A stretch of DNA of 54,425 bases from Akkermansia muciniphila (GCA_945874895.1 CAMCIC010000020.1:1-54425), one strand, 5' to 3'; shown: positions 34,140 to 44,554, counted from the first letter of the stretch. Notes: generated by a model from the letters alone, not told the origin. Program-made: numbers and translations.

Positions 34140-35060
34140 ATGAAACTGTCAACCTTGAAATGCCTGAAACTTCTCGCCGATCCCACGCGATTGCGCATCG
34201 TGCTCTTGTTGCACAGTCATCCGCTGTCGGTGGTAGAGCTGCAGGAAATTCTCGGCATGGGTCAGAGCCGGATATCCACCCAGCTTTCCTTATTGAAACA
34301 GGAGGGGCTAGTGACGGATCAGCGCTCGGGAAAAAACAACATCTACCACTCGGAGTTGCCCGAAGAGCTGTTGCCCATCGCGCGCGATGCCGCTGCCGAG
34401 TTGCCCGAATCCGCCAAGGATCAAACCGCACTGAAGCACCTCAATCGCAAGCGCAAGGACAAGGCCCGCGCCTACTTTGACGAACTGGCGGGCAAATTCG
34501 GAAAAAACTACGTGCCCGGTCGATCCTGGAAAGCCCTCGCCGAGGCTCTCCTCAAAGTTTTGAACTACGAGGTCGTGGCCGATCTCGGCGCGGGCGAGGG
34601 CACTCTCTCGCAACTGCTCGCGCAGCGTGCCAAGCATGTCATCGCGGTCGATATTTCCCCGAAGATGGTGGAGTTCGGAAAAACGCTCGCCCGCGACCAT
34701 GATCTGCCGCATCTCGAGTTCCGCCTCGGTGAAATCGAAGACGTGCCCATCGATTCAGGCAGTGTCGATCTCGCCATCTTGAGCCAAGCCCTACACCATG
34801 CTGAGGAGCCGACTCGTGCTTTGACTGAAGCCTATCGAATTCTAAAACGAGGCGGCTGCCTGCTCATCCTCGACCTCGCCAAACACAGTTTCACCAAAGC
34901 CCACGAGCTCTACTCCGATCGTTGGCTCGGCTTTTCCGAGGGCGAACTGGCCGAGTGGTTGGAGCTAACCGGGTTCCAGCAGGTAGAAACCTCCATCGTC
35001 GATCGCGAAACCAAAGCACCGAAGCTGCAGACGCTGGTGGCGACGGCGAGGAAGGGATGA
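34140..35060 (+). CDS. ArsR-family regulator fused to a SAM-dependent methyltransferase domain (SahR-like)
   Basis: The 306 residues contain an ArsR winged helix (about 1-90: '[16 protein letters not shown]', '[26 protein letters not shown]') and a class I methyltransferase domain (about 110-300) with motif I '[16 protein letters not shown]', acidic '[14 protein letters not shown]' and '[16 protein letters not shown]'. This architecture is that of SahR, the SAH-responsive regulator of methionine/SAM-cycle genes in Proteobacteria, where the methyltransferase-like domain is the likely ligand pocket. The divergent metK, the downstream ahcY and the central palindrome support that role. It lacks the Cys pairs expected of a metal-sensing ArsR. 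The assignment outside Proteobacteria is my inference. Confidence 0.85.
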   Translation: MKLSTLKCLKLLADPTRLRIVLLLHSHPLSVVELQEILGMGQSRISTQLSLLKQEGLVTDQRSGKNNIYHSELPEELLPIARDAAAELPESAKDQTALKHLNRKRKDKARAYFDELAGKFGKNYVPGRSWKALAEALLKVLNYEVVADLGAGEGTLSQLLAQRAKHVIAVDISPKMVEFGKTLARDHDLPHLEFRLGEIEDVPIDSGSVDLAILSQALHHAEEPTRALTEAYRILKRGGCLLILDLAKHSFTKAHELYSDRWLGFSEGELAEWLELTGFQQVETSIVDRETKAPKLQTLVATARKG

Positions 35061-35073
35061 ATCGCGCGCACGG

Positions 35074-36576
35074 TCACTTCGGCGCTTTCACCACCTGATA
35101 CCACGCCTTGTTGCCTAACACTTTTGCGCCATCTTTTCCAACAAGGCCCGTCATGTCGATGAGGTGCAGGTATTTTTCCTTGAGGGCACCGATCTCAAAG
35201 GTGAGGTTCAGTCCATCGGCGGAGAGCTTGGCATTTTTCACATCGAGTTGGGTGAGGTCTTTTTTCGGAGCACCATAGGCGGAGTGATAATCATAGGTGT
35301 GGCGGGTAACGGTCAGTTTGTTCAATGTCGCAGCATCGAGGGGCTGACTGAAACGCAGGGTAAAACCTTCTTTTTGCGCCTTGATCTGATCGAGAGAAAG
35401 AAACACCTTGCCGTTCCACTTGATGCGCGTGATGCCCTTGCCGCCCGCCCAAGACAACTGTGTTTTTCCGACATAGAGCGAACCATCCTTGCCGAAGCCG
35501 AGGCGATTGCTGCCCATGCCGAGCGGCGAACCGTTGAAGACAGGCACCAAGGCCGTTTGCAGAGTGCCATCGACTTTGTCTTCCAGCACACGCACGAGAT
35601 TTTTTTGATTCATCTCGCCGATGAGTGTTTGTTTCGTCCAACTCGCAGGGAAACTGCCTTGCGGTATGATCACGGGCCATGTGGGCGAGTTCGCAAGCTC
35701 GCCTTGCGGGAAATAGCCGATCGAAGGAGTTTGCTTCTTGTCGAGTTCCGTTACAGGCATACTCAAGGGATCCTTGCCGTCCCAACCAGGTGTCCATACC
35801 AAGGAAGCAGGATGTCCGTAGAAGCCGCCTTTTTTTACGTCATAGAGTGGACTGGTGGGACGCCAGTCGCCTTGGTTGTCGGTGATTAGCAAGCGACCCG
35901 CGGCATCGAAGCCGATGCCATTGGGCGAGCGGAACCCACTGGCGAAGGGCTCCATCGTTTTGCCATCGGGGGATAATTTCAGCACCCAGCCACGCCATTT
36001 CACACGGGAATACATGCGACCGGCCGCTCCTCGGTTTTTGCCCCAGGTCTCGCGTGTGGTCATGCCGGCAAAGTCGACCTTGCCAATCTTGGAAAACTCA
36101 CCGCGGATCTCCTTTGCCATGGGAGCTCCATTCGATGCCACGCCTAACACAATGTAGAGATTCCCCTGGGCATCGCGCGCGGGACCGTAAGCGAACTCGT
36201 GGTAATTGCCGGACATGCCGAAATCATCGAACACCGTTTCGTATTCATCCGCGCTGCCGTCGTTATTGGTATCGCGCAAGCGGGTGAGCTCGGCACGTTG
36301 CATCACGAGAAGGCTACCATCCTTATCCGCGAGCATGCCCAACGGTTCCTGCAAGCCGCTGGCAAATGCGCTCCACGCCTTGTTCGATGGGTTATAGATC
36401 ATCACATCACCACGGTGGAAGGCCACCGCTATGCGACCGTCGGATAAAATTTCCATGGCTCCCACCTGGGGGTCCACACCTGGTGGACTGGCGATATCTT
36501 CAAAAGAAAAATGTTCCGTCCAAGCACCGGCTAAAAGACTCAATGACAACCATGCGAGTAGAGAAAACGATTTCAT
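35074..36576 (-). CDS. Exported beta-propeller protein, sorbosone-dehydrogenase / PVC membrane-bound dehydrogenase-like
   Basis: The 500 residues begin with a signal peptide (MKSFSLLAWLSLSLLAGA). A six-bladed propeller of the glucose/sorbosone dehydrogenase type follows (about 25-340): 'GAMEILSDGRIAVAFHRGDVMIYN', 'LQEPLGMLADKDGSLLVMQRAELTRLRDTNNDGSADEYE', 'SGFRSPNGIGFDAAGRLLITDNQGDW', 'GSNRLGFGKDGSLYVGKT'. A beta-sandwich end domain follows. Related Planctomycetota and Verrucomicrobiota proteins are often fused to or paired with cytochrome c. Here the cytochrome c gene overlaps its start by 4 nt (36573-36576), so the pair probably forms a periplasmic oxidation module. The substrate is unknown. 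Confidence 0.8.
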   Translation of the reverse strand: MKSFSLLAWLSLSLLAGAWTEHFSFEDIASPPGVDPQVGAMEILSDGRIAVAFHRGDVMIYNPSNKAWSAFASGLQEPLGMLADKDGSLLVMQRAELTRLRDTNNDGSADEYETVFDDFGMSGNYHEFAYGPARDAQGNLYIVLGVASNGAPMAKEIRGEFSKIGKVDFAGMTTRETWGKNRGAAGRMYSRVKWRGWVLKLSPDGKTMEPFASGFRSPNGIGFDAAGRLLITDNQGDWRPTSPLYDVKKGGFYGHPASLVWTPGWDGKDPLSMPVTELDKKQTPSIGYFPQGELANSPTWPVIIPQGSFPASWTKQTLIGEMNQKNLVRVLEDKVDGTLQTALVPVFNGSPLGMGSNRLGFGKDGSLYVGKTQLSWAGGKGITRIKWNGKVFLSLDQIKAQKEGFTLRFSQPLDAATLNKLTVTRHTYDYHSAYGAPKKDLTQLDVKNAKLSADGLNLTFEIGALKEKYLHLIDMTGLVGKDGAKVLGNKAWYQVVKAPK

Positions 36577-37445
36577 TTCAGGGAAAAGGTGAGAGTGAAA
36601 GCGGTGGCATCGGCAGGCGAGATGGTAAGCTTATCGCCTGACATCGTGCCTTTGTCGCTGGTGATGATCACCCCGTCTTGGGCGGTGAATTCCAGAGTCA
36701 TCGCGGCGGTGGGCGCGGGAGTGATGGTGAAGCTGCGTTGGAAGCCCGCGCCGTTTTTTGCGGGTGTGAAGCGCTCTGTGATCTTCTGCGCGCCGATGCG
36801 ATAGCGGAAGGTCGGCAGTTTGTCCTGCATCGCATAACCGAGAAATTTCACGTCTTTTACCTCGCCGAAGGGAGATTGAGCTTCTCTGTATTTCACCGTG
36901 CCGATCACCGACGCCACGTTACTGCCATTGCCGCGCCAATAAGGGAATCCATCGATGAAACCGCCGGTCCATGCATAACGCATACGGCACTCACCGGCAT
37001 CCCAGCAGAGGGAATTCGTCGCATCAAGCGCCACCGCAATCGCGGCAGGCCCGGCATTCGGCAGGAAAATCCGCTGCACCTGCGGCCGCGCGTTGTAGGT
37101 GGAAGATGTGGCATACGGATCCCCGGCCTCTTGTTTTTTGACCTTCACTCCCTCAGCCACCTTCATCACGTGAGCATAAATCGCACGCAATCCGTCATCC
37201 CCCACATGCACCATGGAAGGCATCTCGATCACGTTTTCTCGCTTCTTTTTCGGTGCCACGCACCATTTCACAAAGTCATCGGGCTTCCCCAGATAGAGTT
37301 GGCGCATTTCCGCCAGTGATGGCCCTACTACCATCTGGTCGAGCACGTGACAAGCCGCACAGTTGTTCGCAAACAACTGCGCGCCGTCTGGAGCGGCAGA
37401 GGCGCCCAGACAAGAAACGAATAATGAGAACAAGAGAAGTTTCAT
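36573..37445 (-). CDS. Exported monoheme cytochrome c with C-terminal beta domain
   Basis: The 290 residues start at ATG 37445 with a clean signal peptide (MKLLLFSLFVSCLGASAA); ten upstream in-frame residues are ignored. One heme site, CAACH (Cys29, Cys32, His33), sits in a class I cytochrome c domain, with 'EMPSMVHV' as the likely axial Met segment near residue 90. The remaining 180 residues are a separate domain with 'RIFLPNAGPAAIAVALDATNSLCWDAGECRMRYAWTGGFIDG'-type sequence often seen after cytochromes in this phylum. It would take electrons from the overlapping beta-propeller protein. Confidence 0.85.
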   Translation of the reverse strand: MKLLLFSLFVSCLGASAAPDGAQLFANNCAACHVLDQMVVGPSLAEMRQLYLGKPDDFVKWCVAPKKKRENVIEMPSMVHVGDDGLRAIYAHVMKVAEGVKVKKQEAGDPYATSSTYNARPQVQRIFLPNAGPAAIAVALDATNSLCWDAGECRMRYAWTGGFIDGFPYWRGNGSNVASVIGTVKYREAQSPFGEVKDVKFLGYAMQDKLPTFRYRIGAQKITERFTPAKNGAGFQRSFTITPAPTAAMTLEFTAQDGVIITSDKGTMSGDKLTISPADATAFTLTFSLK

Positions 37446-37675
37446 GAGATCAGCATGACTGCCAAGGCAGAGCACTTGCTAACGTGGATGCGTTCGCACA
37501 TCTGTCAACCGATTCGCTTTTGCTGCCGAAACGAACGACTCGTTTCCCATGCGATCGCGCGAAAAAATCGCCTCCTCATCGAGACCGTTTGCGGCATGAC
37601 AGGCAAAAAAAGCTTGCAATCGACTGATTTCACGCCCTAGTCAGCGTTCGCACAACATTTCGAGCCCTCACTCTC

Positions 37676-40339
37676 ATGGGAAAAATTTTGATCATCGCCG
37701 AAAAACCCAGCGTCATGACTGACCTCAGTCGCGCGCTGTCCAAACCCTTGGGGAAATTTGAAAAAGAAGGAACGGGACGGGAGACATGGTTTGAAAATGA
37801 CCGCGCCATCATTACCTCAGCGGTGGGTCATTTGATCGAATTGCGCATGCCCACTGGGCCGAACGGGAAAAACCTGCCATGGAAATTTGATGTCCTGCCT
37901 GCGATCCCACCACAGTTCGAATTGGATCCTATCGCCGACTCCGAGCCTCGCCTCAGACAAGTTCTCAAGCTCGCCAAACGCAAGGACGTAAGCGAAATCA
38001 TCAATGCCTGCGATGCCGGTCGCGAGGGAGAATTGATTTTCCAGTATATCATGGAATACGGCAAGGTGGACAAACCCGTAAAACGACTGTGGATGCAGTC
38101 GATGACCCAGGGTGCCATTCTGGAAGCATGGGACAACCTCCGCCCGGCGGCCTCCATGAAGAACCTGGCCGATGCCGCCAAGTGCCGATCCGAAGCCGAT
38201 TGGTTGGTAGGCCTTAACTCCACCCGTGCCCTGACTTGCTTTCGCTCGCGCCACGGCGGTTTCAACATCACGGCCGCGGGGCGCGTGCAGACGCCGACTC
38301 TGTCCATTCTCGCTCAGCGCGAAGCGGAGATTCAGGCTTTCGTGCCGCAAGCGTATTGGGAAGTCAGCGCGGTATTCCAAGTGGCCAAAGGTCAGTATCC
38401 TGCAACATGGATCGATGAAACTTGGAAGAAAGATGAAAGCAAACCTCATGGGAAGGCAGAGCGCATCTGGAACGCTCAGGAAGCCGAAGAGATCAAACAA
38501 CGCTGCCTCGATAAAACCGGCACGGTCACCGAGGAGACCAAGCCTCAAACCCAGATCGCTCCTCAGCTGTATGATCTCACTTCCCTGCAGCGCGATGCCT
38601 CTTCTCGCCTCGGGCTCTCAGCGAAAGCCACTTTGCAAATCGCGCAGGCACTTTACGAAAAGCACAAAATGCTGACCTACCCGCGAACGGACTCCAAATA
38701 CCTGCCAGAGGATTACCTCGGCACCGTCCGCACAACACTCGGTGAGATCGCCGATGGCTTCGCCCCCTTGGCCCCCTATGCCCGCGCTGTGCTGCAAGGC
38801 AAAGAACCCAACGGCCCGCAACTGGTCAAAACTCGACGGGTATTTGATGACAAAAAAGTCAGCGATCACTTTGCCATCATTCCGACCGGAGCCTTCAGCA
38901 AACTCAACGACCTTGAAGCCAAGGTCTACGACTTGGTGGCAAAGCGCTTCATTGCCGTGTTTTATCCCGCAGCAGAATTCGAACTGACGCGGAGACTGAC
39001 TCGCATCGTTCATAACAACGACCTTACGGATACGTTTCAAACCAATGGCAAAGTGCTGGTGAAGCCCGGCTGGATGGAAGTGTATGGCCGTCGCATCGGC
39101 GTTGCCGCCAACAAAGATGAGCTCGTAGCCATCAGCACAGGAGAAAAAGCCTCCGCCATTGAAGTGGAGGTCAAAGCAGACACCACCAAACCACCCGCCC
39201 GTTTCAATGAAGCCACGTTACTCTCTGCGATGGAAGGCGCTGGCAAACTCGTGGACGATGAGGCCCTCGCGGAAGCGATGTCGGAACGAGGCCTCGGCAC
39301 CCCCGCCACGCGCGCTGCCATCATCGAGGGATTGATTTCCCAAAAATATCTCGCACGCGATGGACGCGACCTGCATGTCACCCCCAACGGCATGACCCTC
39401 ATCCGTCTCGTGCGTGAAATGGAGATCGATGGCCTCAGCTCCCCCGCCCTCACGGGTGAATGGGAATACAAACTCCGCCAAATGGAGCAAGGCGAGCTCT
39501 CCCGCGATTTGTTCATGAGTGAGATTGAGAGCTACACCCGCGAGATTGTGGAAAGAGCTCGCACTCACGCAGAAGCCTCCAAGGGCCGGACATTTGATGA
39601 TTTGCTCGCCCCCTGCCCACGATGCGGCGCAACCGAACTGAAACAAACCGACGCGACCTATGAGTGCCGGGCTCCAGGTTGCCATTTCTCGTTCAAGAAA
39701 CACATTGCCGCAAGGGAATTGAGCATGGATGAGGCTCGAGAACTGCTGAGCAAAGGCATCGTCGGTCCTCTCAGCGGTTTCAAATCGCGCTTCAACAGAC
39801 CTTTCGATGCCTCGCTCAAATTGGACGAAAGGCAAAGAATCAACTTCCATTTCGACAACGAAGACACCGATGCCAGAGTGGAGCTTACGGAAGAAATGCT
39901 GATCGGAAACGCTACCCTACCCAATGGCTCCCAAGCCAAGGTCTATCAGACGGAAAAGGCTTACTACGTCCCTGCCATCGTCACACCTACGGACAAGGAA
40001 GGATTGCGGATTGGACGCTCGATCCTGCAAAAAGAACTGCCTGCGGAGGAAATCCTCAAACTGCTCAGCGAAGGCAGAACCAACCTGCTGAAGGGATTTG
40101 TATCAAACAGAACCAAGCGCAGATTTGATGCCTACTTGACGCTGGACCCTTCATCCTACAAAATCAATTTCGATTTCCCCGAACGCGAGCCTCGCATTCC
40201 TAAAACGGGTGATGGCACAGCACCCGCAGCAGCCAAAAAGACGGCGAAAAAATCCGCCCAACAGCCTGCCAAAAAAACGGCCAAAAAGGTCGCAAAAAAA
40301 GCTGCGAAAAAATCCGCGAAAAAACCTACGGAAGAGTGA
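37676..40339 (+). CDS. topB: Type IA DNA topoisomerase (topoisomerase III-like) with lysine-rich tail
   Basis: The 887-residue enzyme relaxes or decatenates single-strand-containing DNA. A Toprim domain opens the protein ('[18 protein letters not shown]', acidic '[10 protein letters not shown]'). The active-site Tyr335 sits in [10 protein letters not shown], the topoisomerase III form of the motif. After the core is a four-Cys zinc motif (CPRCG near 645, CRAPGC near 665), then two topoisomerase C-terminal repeats ('[24 protein letters not shown]' and '[25 protein letters not shown]'). The last 40 residues are a Lys/Ala-rich, histone H1-like tail. The length exceeds E. coli TopB (about 650). 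Symbol topB is chosen over topA from motif form, with moderate certainty. Confidence 0.88.
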   Translation: MGKILIIAEKPSVMTDLSRALSKPLGKFEKEGTGRETWFENDRAIITSAVGHLIELRMPTGPNGKNLPWKFDVLPAIPPQFELDPIADSEPRLRQVLKLAKRKDVSEIINACDAGREGELIFQYIMEYGKVDKPVKRLWMQSMTQGAILEAWDNLRPAASMKNLADAAKCRSEADWLVGLNSTRALTCFRSRHGGFNITAAGRVQTPTLSILAQREAEIQAFVPQAYWEVSAVFQVAKGQYPATWIDETWKKDESKPHGKAERIWNAQEAEEIKQRCLDKTGTVTEETKPQTQIAPQLYDLTSLQRDASSRLGLSAKATLQIAQALYEKHKMLTYPRTDSKYLPEDYLGTVRTTLGEIADGFAPLAPYARAVLQGKEPNGPQLVKTRRVFDDKKVSDHFAIIPTGAFSKLNDLEAKVYDLVAKRFIAVFYPAAEFELTRRLTRIVHNNDLTDTFQTNGKVLVKPGWMEVYGRRIGVAANKDELVAISTGEKASAIEVEVKADTTKPPARFNEATLLSAMEGAGKLVDDEALAEAMSERGLGTPATRAAIIEGLISQKYLARDGRDLHVTPNGMTLIRLVREMEIDGLSSPALTGEWEYKLRQMEQGELSRDLFMSEIESYTREIVERARTHAEASKGRTFDDLLAPCPRCGATELKQTDATYECRAPGCHFSFKKHIAARELSMDEARELLSKGIVGPLSGFKSRFNRPFDASLKLDERQRINFHFDNEDTDARVELTEEMLIGNATLPNGSQAKVYQTEKAYYVPAIVTPTDKEGLRIGRSILQKELPAEEILKLLSEGRTNLLKGFVSNRTKRRFDAYLTLDPSSYKINFDFPEREPRIPKTGDGTAPAAAKKTAKKSAQQPAKKTAKKVAKKAAKKSAKKPTEE

Positions 40340-40474
40340 GCATAACGCATTGAAAAGAAGGGGAAATCCACCGATTTTCAAACAAGCACGCGGTCGAGTA
40401 GCGCTTTGATTTCATGAATTATCCACTGGCATAATGCAGTGGTTTCATTACAGTCTGGAAGTCGCACGCAATTT

Positions 40475-43114
40475 ATGCCAGAGCCCACTCCATCCCCGCA
40501 GGCGCAGGCCATTCCCGAGAGCTTGAAACAATTGCTCGCGGAATATCGGCGCAAGCTCTGGCGCACCAAAATCATCGAAGCCGTGTTGGCTGGGATCATC
40601 GGCCTGGTGCTATCGTTCCTACTCGTTTTTGCACTGGATCGTTTTGTGCAAACTCCAGCGGTCCTGCGATTAGTGCTTCTGCTCGCCGGCACTTCCTTGT
40701 TTGCCGTTTTCGCCCCCCTTTGGATGCGACGTTGGATCTGGGGGCACAGACGCGAAAACGATCTCGCACGCCTGATCGCCCAAAAGCATCCTGACCTCGG
40801 CGACCGCTTGCTCGGCATCATTGAGCTTCAGGAGCAACAGGAAACCAAGGACTCGCTCTCCCCTCGCCTGCGCGCAGCTGCCATGGAAACCGTGGCAGCA
40901 GAAGCAGCAAAAGAAGGTCTTCAATCCGCCTTGCCACCGACGTGGATCAAAAAAGCCGTAGCACTGAGTTTGTTGCTCGCTGTCCTCACCGTGGCGGCCT
41001 TTCTCCTAGCACCACAAGCCGGGGTAAATGCGCTGCGTCGTTGGGCCATGCCACTGCAAGATACTGACCGCTACACTTTCACAAAACTGGAACATGTCCC
41101 ACATTCACTGGTGACACCTCATGGCGAAGCCTACACACTGACGATGGCTTTGGCATCGGATTCTGAATGGAAACCGGCGGTGGGTGAAGTTCGCATCGGC
41201 ACCAACCCCGCCATGACCTCGCCCCTAATGGATCGAGCCTATCGCTTCGACCTACCGGCTCAGTTTTCCCCCTGCAACCTGGCAGTGACAATCGGCGATG
41301 CACGCCACTCGATTCGCATCGAGCCGACCACCCGTCCTGTCATTCAAATCGCTCAGGCAGTTCTCCAATATCCCGGCTATCTTCAACGAGCGGACGAAAC
41401 CATCGATCTAAAAACGGGAGTAGCCACTGCGGTCCAGGGATCAAAACTCAGCTTTCAATTGTCCGCAGATCGCGCACTGGAACGAGCCACTCTGGGTCCA
41501 GTCGCTCACGTGCCGCAACCAGAAAAGCCTACCCCCCAGATACCAGTTCCGGGATTCTGTGAGGAGATGAGGGTTGATCAAAACGTGGCTCTATCGGCGC
41601 CGATCCCTGTAGCCGACCACTCCTACGACATTCCTTTTTTCTGGTCAGATTTGCATCAACTCGCCGGAGACAAACATTTTCGTTTGCGTGTGGAATCCAT
41701 CGCCGACAACGCCCCCTCGACCTACATTCAAGGTGTGGAGAGACAGCACGTCATGCTGCCAGAAGAGACGATCGACTTCGATGCGCTTGCGGAAGATGAT
41801 TTTGGATTGAACGAACTCGGACTCGAATGGACCGGTGAGACAGGTGCTACCGGATCAGCGAGCGCACTGGCGCAAGGGACACTCAAACTGCAAGTTGGAT
41901 CACCAAGCTCCAAGCGCCTCAGCAAGAGCACGGCGTTCTGTCCTGCGGCCATGAAAATCGGCCCGCAAAAACTGATCTTGCGCGCCTTCACGCAGGACTA
42001 CATGCCCGATCGGCCCAAGGTCTACTCCGAACCTGTCACGCTTTTCATCCTCACCCGCGATGAGCATGCCCAGATGCTAAAGAACCAGTTCGATCGTATC
42101 GTGGGCGAAATGGAAGACGCCACCCGACGCGAGCAAAATGCGAATGAGGAAAACCAAAGATTGGAGCGCCTGAGTCCCGAGGACTTGCAAAAAGAGGAGA
42201 ACCGTAAGCGACTGGAAGCCCAACAAAAGGCGGAACAGGAAAACACGCAGCGCGTGGGCGACCTTGAAAAACGCATGGAAGAATTGCTCAAAAATGCCGC
42301 GCGCAATGGCGAAATCGATAAGGACATCATGAAAAAAATGTCCGAAACCATGAAATCTCTCGGCGAACTGTCTCAGCAGGACATGCCCAAAGTCGAAACC
42401 AAACTCGGCGAATCACAGCAACCAAACAACACGCCTGAGCAGGCCAAGAAGGACGTGCAGAAGGCTGTGGAAGAGCAGAAAAAGGTGCTGGAAAAAATGC
42501 AACAGACCTTGGAAAAAGCGCGTGATGCGAATAAGAACATGGAAGCCTCAACCTTCGTCAATCGGTTGAAAAAAGCCGCTAGTGAAGAAGATTCCATCGC
42601 GTCAACCTTAGTCGAGCACTGGCAAAAGAGCTTGGGAATTTCCCTTTCCAAAGTGGACCCCAGCATACTCACCCTCTTGTCGGAAATCGATCGCAAACAA
42701 GCCAACAATGCCGCTGATATCCGCTGGATTCAAGAAGACCTCGGCCACTTCTTCACCCGCACCAACAAACAAGTATACAAGGATATTCTGGACGGCATGC
42801 GCGACAACTCCGCAGGCGCGAACATCGATTCATCGCTGGAGCAATTGCGTGACTTGTTAAAAAACAACAAGACCTCGCTCGCGACCAATAGCGCCAACTA
42901 CTGGTCCTCCAAGCTCAAGGAGTGGGCCAAAAAACTGGAGGGCGAGAAAGATCAGCCCAACGGTCAGGGAGGGGGCGGCGGACAAGGAAACCCTGAGGAC
43001 GAGGACTTTGAATTTATGCTTCGCGTGATGAAAATGATCCAACAGCAACAAGACCTACGAGCTACCACACGCGCCTTGGAAGAACTCAAACGCTCGGCCC
43101 AATTGCAGCCCTAA
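40475..43114 (+). CDS. Large membrane protein with coiled-coil domain (DUF4175-like)
   Basis: This 879-residue protein starts at ATG 40475; twelve upstream in-frame residues are non-homologous filler. Three membrane helices are visible (about 33-58, 62-84 and 160-182), then a beta-rich periplasmic region (about 190-530) and a long charged coiled coil (about 535-690). A helical region and a Gly-rich spacer with acidic end follow. The layout resembles DUF4175-type proteins, which are often near MoxR/DUF58/vWA genes; none of these is here. It is the first gene of a probable run with the small exported protein (13 nt gap) and an OppF-like ATPase. Function unknown. Confidence 0.75.
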   Translation: MPEPTPSPQAQAIPESLKQLLAEYRRKLWRTKIIEAVLAGIIGLVLSFLLVFALDRFVQTPAVLRLVLLLAGTSLFAVFAPLWMRRWIWGHRRENDLARLIAQKHPDLGDRLLGIIELQEQQETKDSLSPRLRAAAMETVAAEAAKEGLQSALPPTWIKKAVALSLLLAVLTVAAFLLAPQAGVNALRRWAMPLQDTDRYTFTKLEHVPHSLVTPHGEAYTLTMALASDSEWKPAVGEVRIGTNPAMTSPLMDRAYRFDLPAQFSPCNLAVTIGDARHSIRIEPTTRPVIQIAQAVLQYPGYLQRADETIDLKTGVATAVQGSKLSFQLSADRALERATLGPVAHVPQPEKPTPQIPVPGFCEEMRVDQNVALSAPIPVADHSYDIPFFWSDLHQLAGDKHFRLRVESIADNAPSTYIQGVERQHVMLPEETIDFDALAEDDFGLNELGLEWTGETGATGSASALAQGTLKLQVGSPSSKRLSKSTAFCPAAMKIGPQKLILRAFTQDYMPDRPKVYSEPVTLFILTRDEHAQMLKNQFDRIVGEMEDATRREQNANEENQRLERLSPEDLQKEENRKRLEAQQKAEQENTQRVGDLEKRMEELLKNAARNGEIDKDIMKKMSETMKSLGELSQQDMPKVETKLGESQQPNNTPEQAKKDVQKAVEEQKKVLEKMQQTLEKARDANKNMEASTFVNRLKKAASEEDSIASTLVEHWQKSLGISLSKVDPSILTLLSEIDRKQANNAADIRWIQEDLGHFFTRTNKQVYKDILDGMRDNSAGANIDSSLEQLRDLLKNNKTSLATNSANYWSSKLKEWAKKLEGEKDQPNGQGGGGGQGNPEDEDFEFMLRVMKMIQQQQDLRATTRALEELKRSAQLQP

Positions 43115-43127
43115 CATCTCGCCCGCC

Positions 43128-43745
43128 ATGAAAACTACTCTCGTGATGCTGATACTGTGCGGCTCGCTCTGCGCACAAGAAAAACCAAAAAAAGACACAG
43201 CCGCCATCATTACTGAACACCTCCAAGGAGCAAAAAAAACATCAGAAAAACAGGACGATCTCGCCGCGGATGTGCAGCAACTGCGCATCGAACAAACCAA
43301 TCCCAAGGTCATCACGCTGCTCGACGAAGTGGAAACCACCATGGACGAAGCCAGTGAGAATCTCGATGACGCCAATACCGGCGGTGATACGATCGCGGCC
43401 CAGACCGATGTGATTGAAAAGATTTTCGAGGCCGCCAAACAAAAGCAACAGGGACAGGGGCAAAGCCAAAGTCAGGGTGCTCAAGGCATGATGGAAATGA
43501 TGAAGCGGATGATGGGGCAGGGCGCCGAAGGCGATGAAAAAAAACCGGGAAATCAGCCAGGCAACCAACCGGGTGAAGGACAAAAAGGAGAATCCGATAC
43601 CGCCAATACCGCCCAGCAAGGAAGCGGCAAGGGTGATAAGTCGGATCAACGTCGTGTCCCAAAGGCGTCAGGAGCTAACTTGCAAGCGTTTCCCGAAGAG
43701 TTTCGCAAGGCCCTTGATGCCTACAACCGAGCCCTCAACCCCTAA
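43128..43745 (+). CDS. Small exported hypothetical protein, Gln/Gly-rich
   Basis: The 205 residues start with a signal peptide (MKTTLVMLILCGSLCAQ; the Cys at residue 15 is not in a clear lipobox). A helical, acidic N-terminal half ('LLDEVETTMDEASENLDDANTGGDTIAAQTDVIEKIFEAAKQKQ') is followed by a disordered, Gln/Gly/Met-rich spacer and a short helical end ('FPEEFRKALDAYNRAL'). No family is recognised. Its place 13 nt after the DUF4175-like gene suggests that it binds that protein's periplasmic part. Confidence 0.7.
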   Translation: MKTTLVMLILCGSLCAQEKPKKDTAAIITEHLQGAKKTSEKQDDLAADVQQLRIEQTNPKVITLLDEVETTMDEASENLDDANTGGDTIAAQTDVIEKIFEAAKQKQQGQGQSQSQGAQGMMEMMKRMMGQGAEGDEKKPGNQPGNQPGEGQKGESDTANTAQQGSGKGDKSDQRRVPKASGANLQAFPEEFRKALDAYNRALNP

Positions 43746-43750
43746 GATCC

Positions 43751-44554
43751 ATGTCCTACTTGGAACTGCGTCACCTCAAGACCCACTTCACTAAAAATAC
43801 GGGATCGGTATTTGCTCCTCAATCGGAAATCATCCGCGCTGTGGATGATGTTTCACTGAATCTGGAAAAGGGCGAGATCCTCGGCTTGGTAGGCGAATCC
43901 GGTTGCGGTAAGTCGACATTGTCGCGCACCGTCATGCAACTCATACCAGCAACTTCAGGGGAAGTGGTTTTGAATGGGGAATCGCTCACGCGTCTTGGCC
44001 CTCACGAGGTGCGTCAGCGCCGGCTGGATTTTCAAATGATTTTCCAGGACCCTTACGCGTCGCTCAACCCACGCATGACCATTTTCTCAACCTTGGAGGA
44101 GGCCATGCGTCAACGTCACCCAAGGCTCGATAAAGACGCATTGTATCACAAAATCATCGTTCTGATGGAAACCGTGGGCCTCGATCCGGCGGTGATGAAA
44201 AAATATCCTCACGAGTTTTCAGGCGGTCAGCGTCAACGCATTGCCATCGCCCGCGCGCTCGCACCGGAACCTAAGCTGATCATTGCCGATGAACCCGTAT
44301 CCGCGCTGGATGTATCCATCCAATCCCAGATTCTCAATTTGTTGCGAAAACTGCGCGATGAGTTCCAACTGACCATGATTTTCATCTCCCATGACCTTGG
44401 TGTGGTGCGCTACATGGCCGACCACATCGCGGTCATGTATCAAGGCAAAATCGTGGAATATGGAGATGCCGAGAAGGTATTTCATCACCCACAGCACGAA
44501 TACACCCAGCGCCTGCTCCACTCGATTCCCAAGCTACCGTCCACGGCCCGATGA
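43751..44554 (+). CDS. Oligopeptide/dipeptide-type ABC transporter ATP-binding protein (OppF/DppF-like)
   Basis: The 267-residue ATPase has Walker A GESGCGKS (48-55), Q-loop 'MIFQDPYASLNPRM', signature FSGGQRQR, Walker B 'LIIADEPVSALDVS' and the switch His in 'FISHDLGVV'. The subfamily-specific C-terminus ('IVEYGDAEKVFHHPQHEYTQRLLHSIP') is that of OppF/DppF and would be expected to pair with a second ATPase, two permeases and a binding protein. None of these is present, so it is an orphan in this window. It lies 5 nt after the small exported protein gene. Confidence 0.9.
   Translation: MSYLELRHLKTHFTKNTGSVFAPQSEIIRAVDDVSLNLEKGEILGLVGESGCGKSTLSRTVMQLIPATSGEVVLNGESLTRLGPHEVRQRRLDFQMIFQDPYASLNPRMTIFSTLEEAMRQRHPRLDKDALYHKIIVLMETVGLDPAVMKKYPHEFSGGQRQRIAIARALAPEPKLIIADEPVSALDVSIQSQILNLLRKLRDEFQLTMIFISHDLGVVRYMADHIAVMYQGKIVEYGDAEKVFHHPQHEYTQRLLHSIPKLPSTAR

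Noticed and set aside
37446-37675. Possible tRNA or small RNA before the topoisomerase gene
   Set aside because: No cloverleaf, T-loop or terminator could be found.
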